Below, piece after piece: positions 63,601-64,000 of a stretch of 64,000 bases of DNA. The stretch is taken from contig NZ_JADAQY010000002.1 of the NCBI RefSeq assembly GCF_015476335.1, forward strand, positions 91,716 through 155,715, read 5' to 3'. The stretch is from Rickettsia endosymbiont of Cardiosporidium cionae (lineage in GTDB: Bacteria; Pseudomonadota; Alphaproteobacteria; Rickettsiales; Rickettsiaceae). The position numbers and the translations under genes are program-made. The notes under the pieces are model-generated. The model searched no databases. It was given only the letters and a program-made list of their open reading frames with translations, and was not told where the DNA came from. Position 1 is the first letter of the stretch. Each line of letters begins with the position of its first letter.

Positions 63601-64000
63601 TTAAAAATGAGATTTTAATTTTTCCCAATATTTTTCATATAGTAGAATATCATCTCCTATATCTCCTTGGAATTCTGCTATGTTGTGTATTTTATCTTCA
63701 GGATAAATGATATGATTTGTTTGTATCTTTTTATCTAGTAGCAGAAATGCTGTTTTATTAGGACTAGAAAAACCTAAAGATTCACAGATATATTTGGCTA
63801 TTTCTGGTTTATGTATAAAATCTATAAATTGATAGGCTTCATCAATATGTGCTGCATTTATTGGTATGGCTAAGTTATCTACCCAGAATAATGCTGAGTC
63901 CTTCGGATATATATATTTAATATTTGGATTAAATTTAGATGCAATATAAGCATCTCCATTATTGACTATGCCTATTTTGATTTCTTCATTAATGAATAAT
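63601..64000 (-). CDS. potD: Spermidine/putrescine-binding protein PotD, C-terminal part (runs off the window)
   Basis: Stop TAA at 63603-63601; the frame is open to the window edge (133 codons). It reads NGDAYIASKFNPNIKYIYPK, DSALFWVDNLAIPINAAHID, AYQFIDFIHKPEIAKYICES, GFSSPNKTAFLLL and GDDILLYEKYWEKLKSHF, matching the C-terminal lobe of PotD/PotF binding proteins. It would deliver polyamines to a PotABC importer. The N terminus and any transporter genes lie beyond the window. Confidence 0.9.
   Translation of the reverse strand, partial: LFINEEIKIGIVNNGDAYIASKFNPNIKYIYPKDSALFWVDNLAIPINAAHIDEAYQFIDFIHKPEIAKYICESLGFSSPNKTAFLLLDKKIQTNHIIYPEDKIHNIAEFQGDIGDDILLYEKYWEKLKSHF

Overview
The window is very AT-rich, gene-dense in its housekeeping parts, and most consistent with an obligate intracellular alphaproteobacterium of the order Rickettsiales. 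The evidence is the fused str/beta gene order (rpsG-fusA-trnW-secE-nusG-rplKAJL-rpoBC), a 23S-5S rRNA pair with no 16S beside it, an alphaproteobacterial 5-aminolevulinate synthase (C4 heme route), GapR (DUF2312), a lone ProP-like MFS carrier, and several genes in visible decay. A triosephosphate isomerase argues against Rickettsia itself, and an isolated fliR points to a lineage with flagellar ancestry such as Midichloriaceae-like symbionts. That family-level placement is inference.

Layout. 1-523 is the 3' end of der. 524-3121 is a decaying accessory island on the minus strand: an unrecognised remnant, a type II thioesterase stopped by one nonsense codon, a GNAT acetyltransferase with several frameshifts coupled to it by ATGA, and the N-terminal stub of an M42-type peptidase. 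It lies where rpsL is normally found. 3122-18220 is the translation/transcription block. 18267-24200 holds tRNA-Arg, cysQ, folD, mltG, tRNA-Ser, hemA and rpoH, all proteins on the minus strand. 24414-28735 is mreC followed by a kinase-like protein with a lost catalytic core, a small membrane protein and fliR. 28792-35645 holds gapR, trhO, hflC/hflK, mrp and pnp. 36591-38648 is a lipase-fold protein with near-identical 53-residue tandem repeats, a candidate effector, bordered by large empty gaps. 39000-53965 holds DUF6314, tpiA, a PpiD-like chaperone, an MFS carrier, dapD, a zinc-ribbon membrane protein, ctaA, murD-ftsW, nhaC, glyQ-glyS and lptA. 54012-57202 is a GltD/PyrK-type flavoprotein split by a nine-A run. 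57309-59539 holds trxA, an unknown membrane protein and rplU-rpmA. 60271-63366 is the 23S-5S pair, followed by tRNA-Asn and the 3' part of potD, which runs off the end of the window.

The genes together show a cell that keeps transcription, translation, peptidoglycan synthesis and division (dapD, murD, ftsW, mreC, mltG), an LptA-type envelope pathway, heme and aerobic respiration functions (hemA, ctaA) and membrane-protein quality control (hflKC), and imports osmolytes and polyamines. The points most worth following up are the split flavoprotein with a slippery A9 tract, the pseudokinase/membrane protein/FliR cluster, the repeat-bearing lipase, the thioesterase-GNAT island, and an enlarged helix-45 region in the 23S rRNA.
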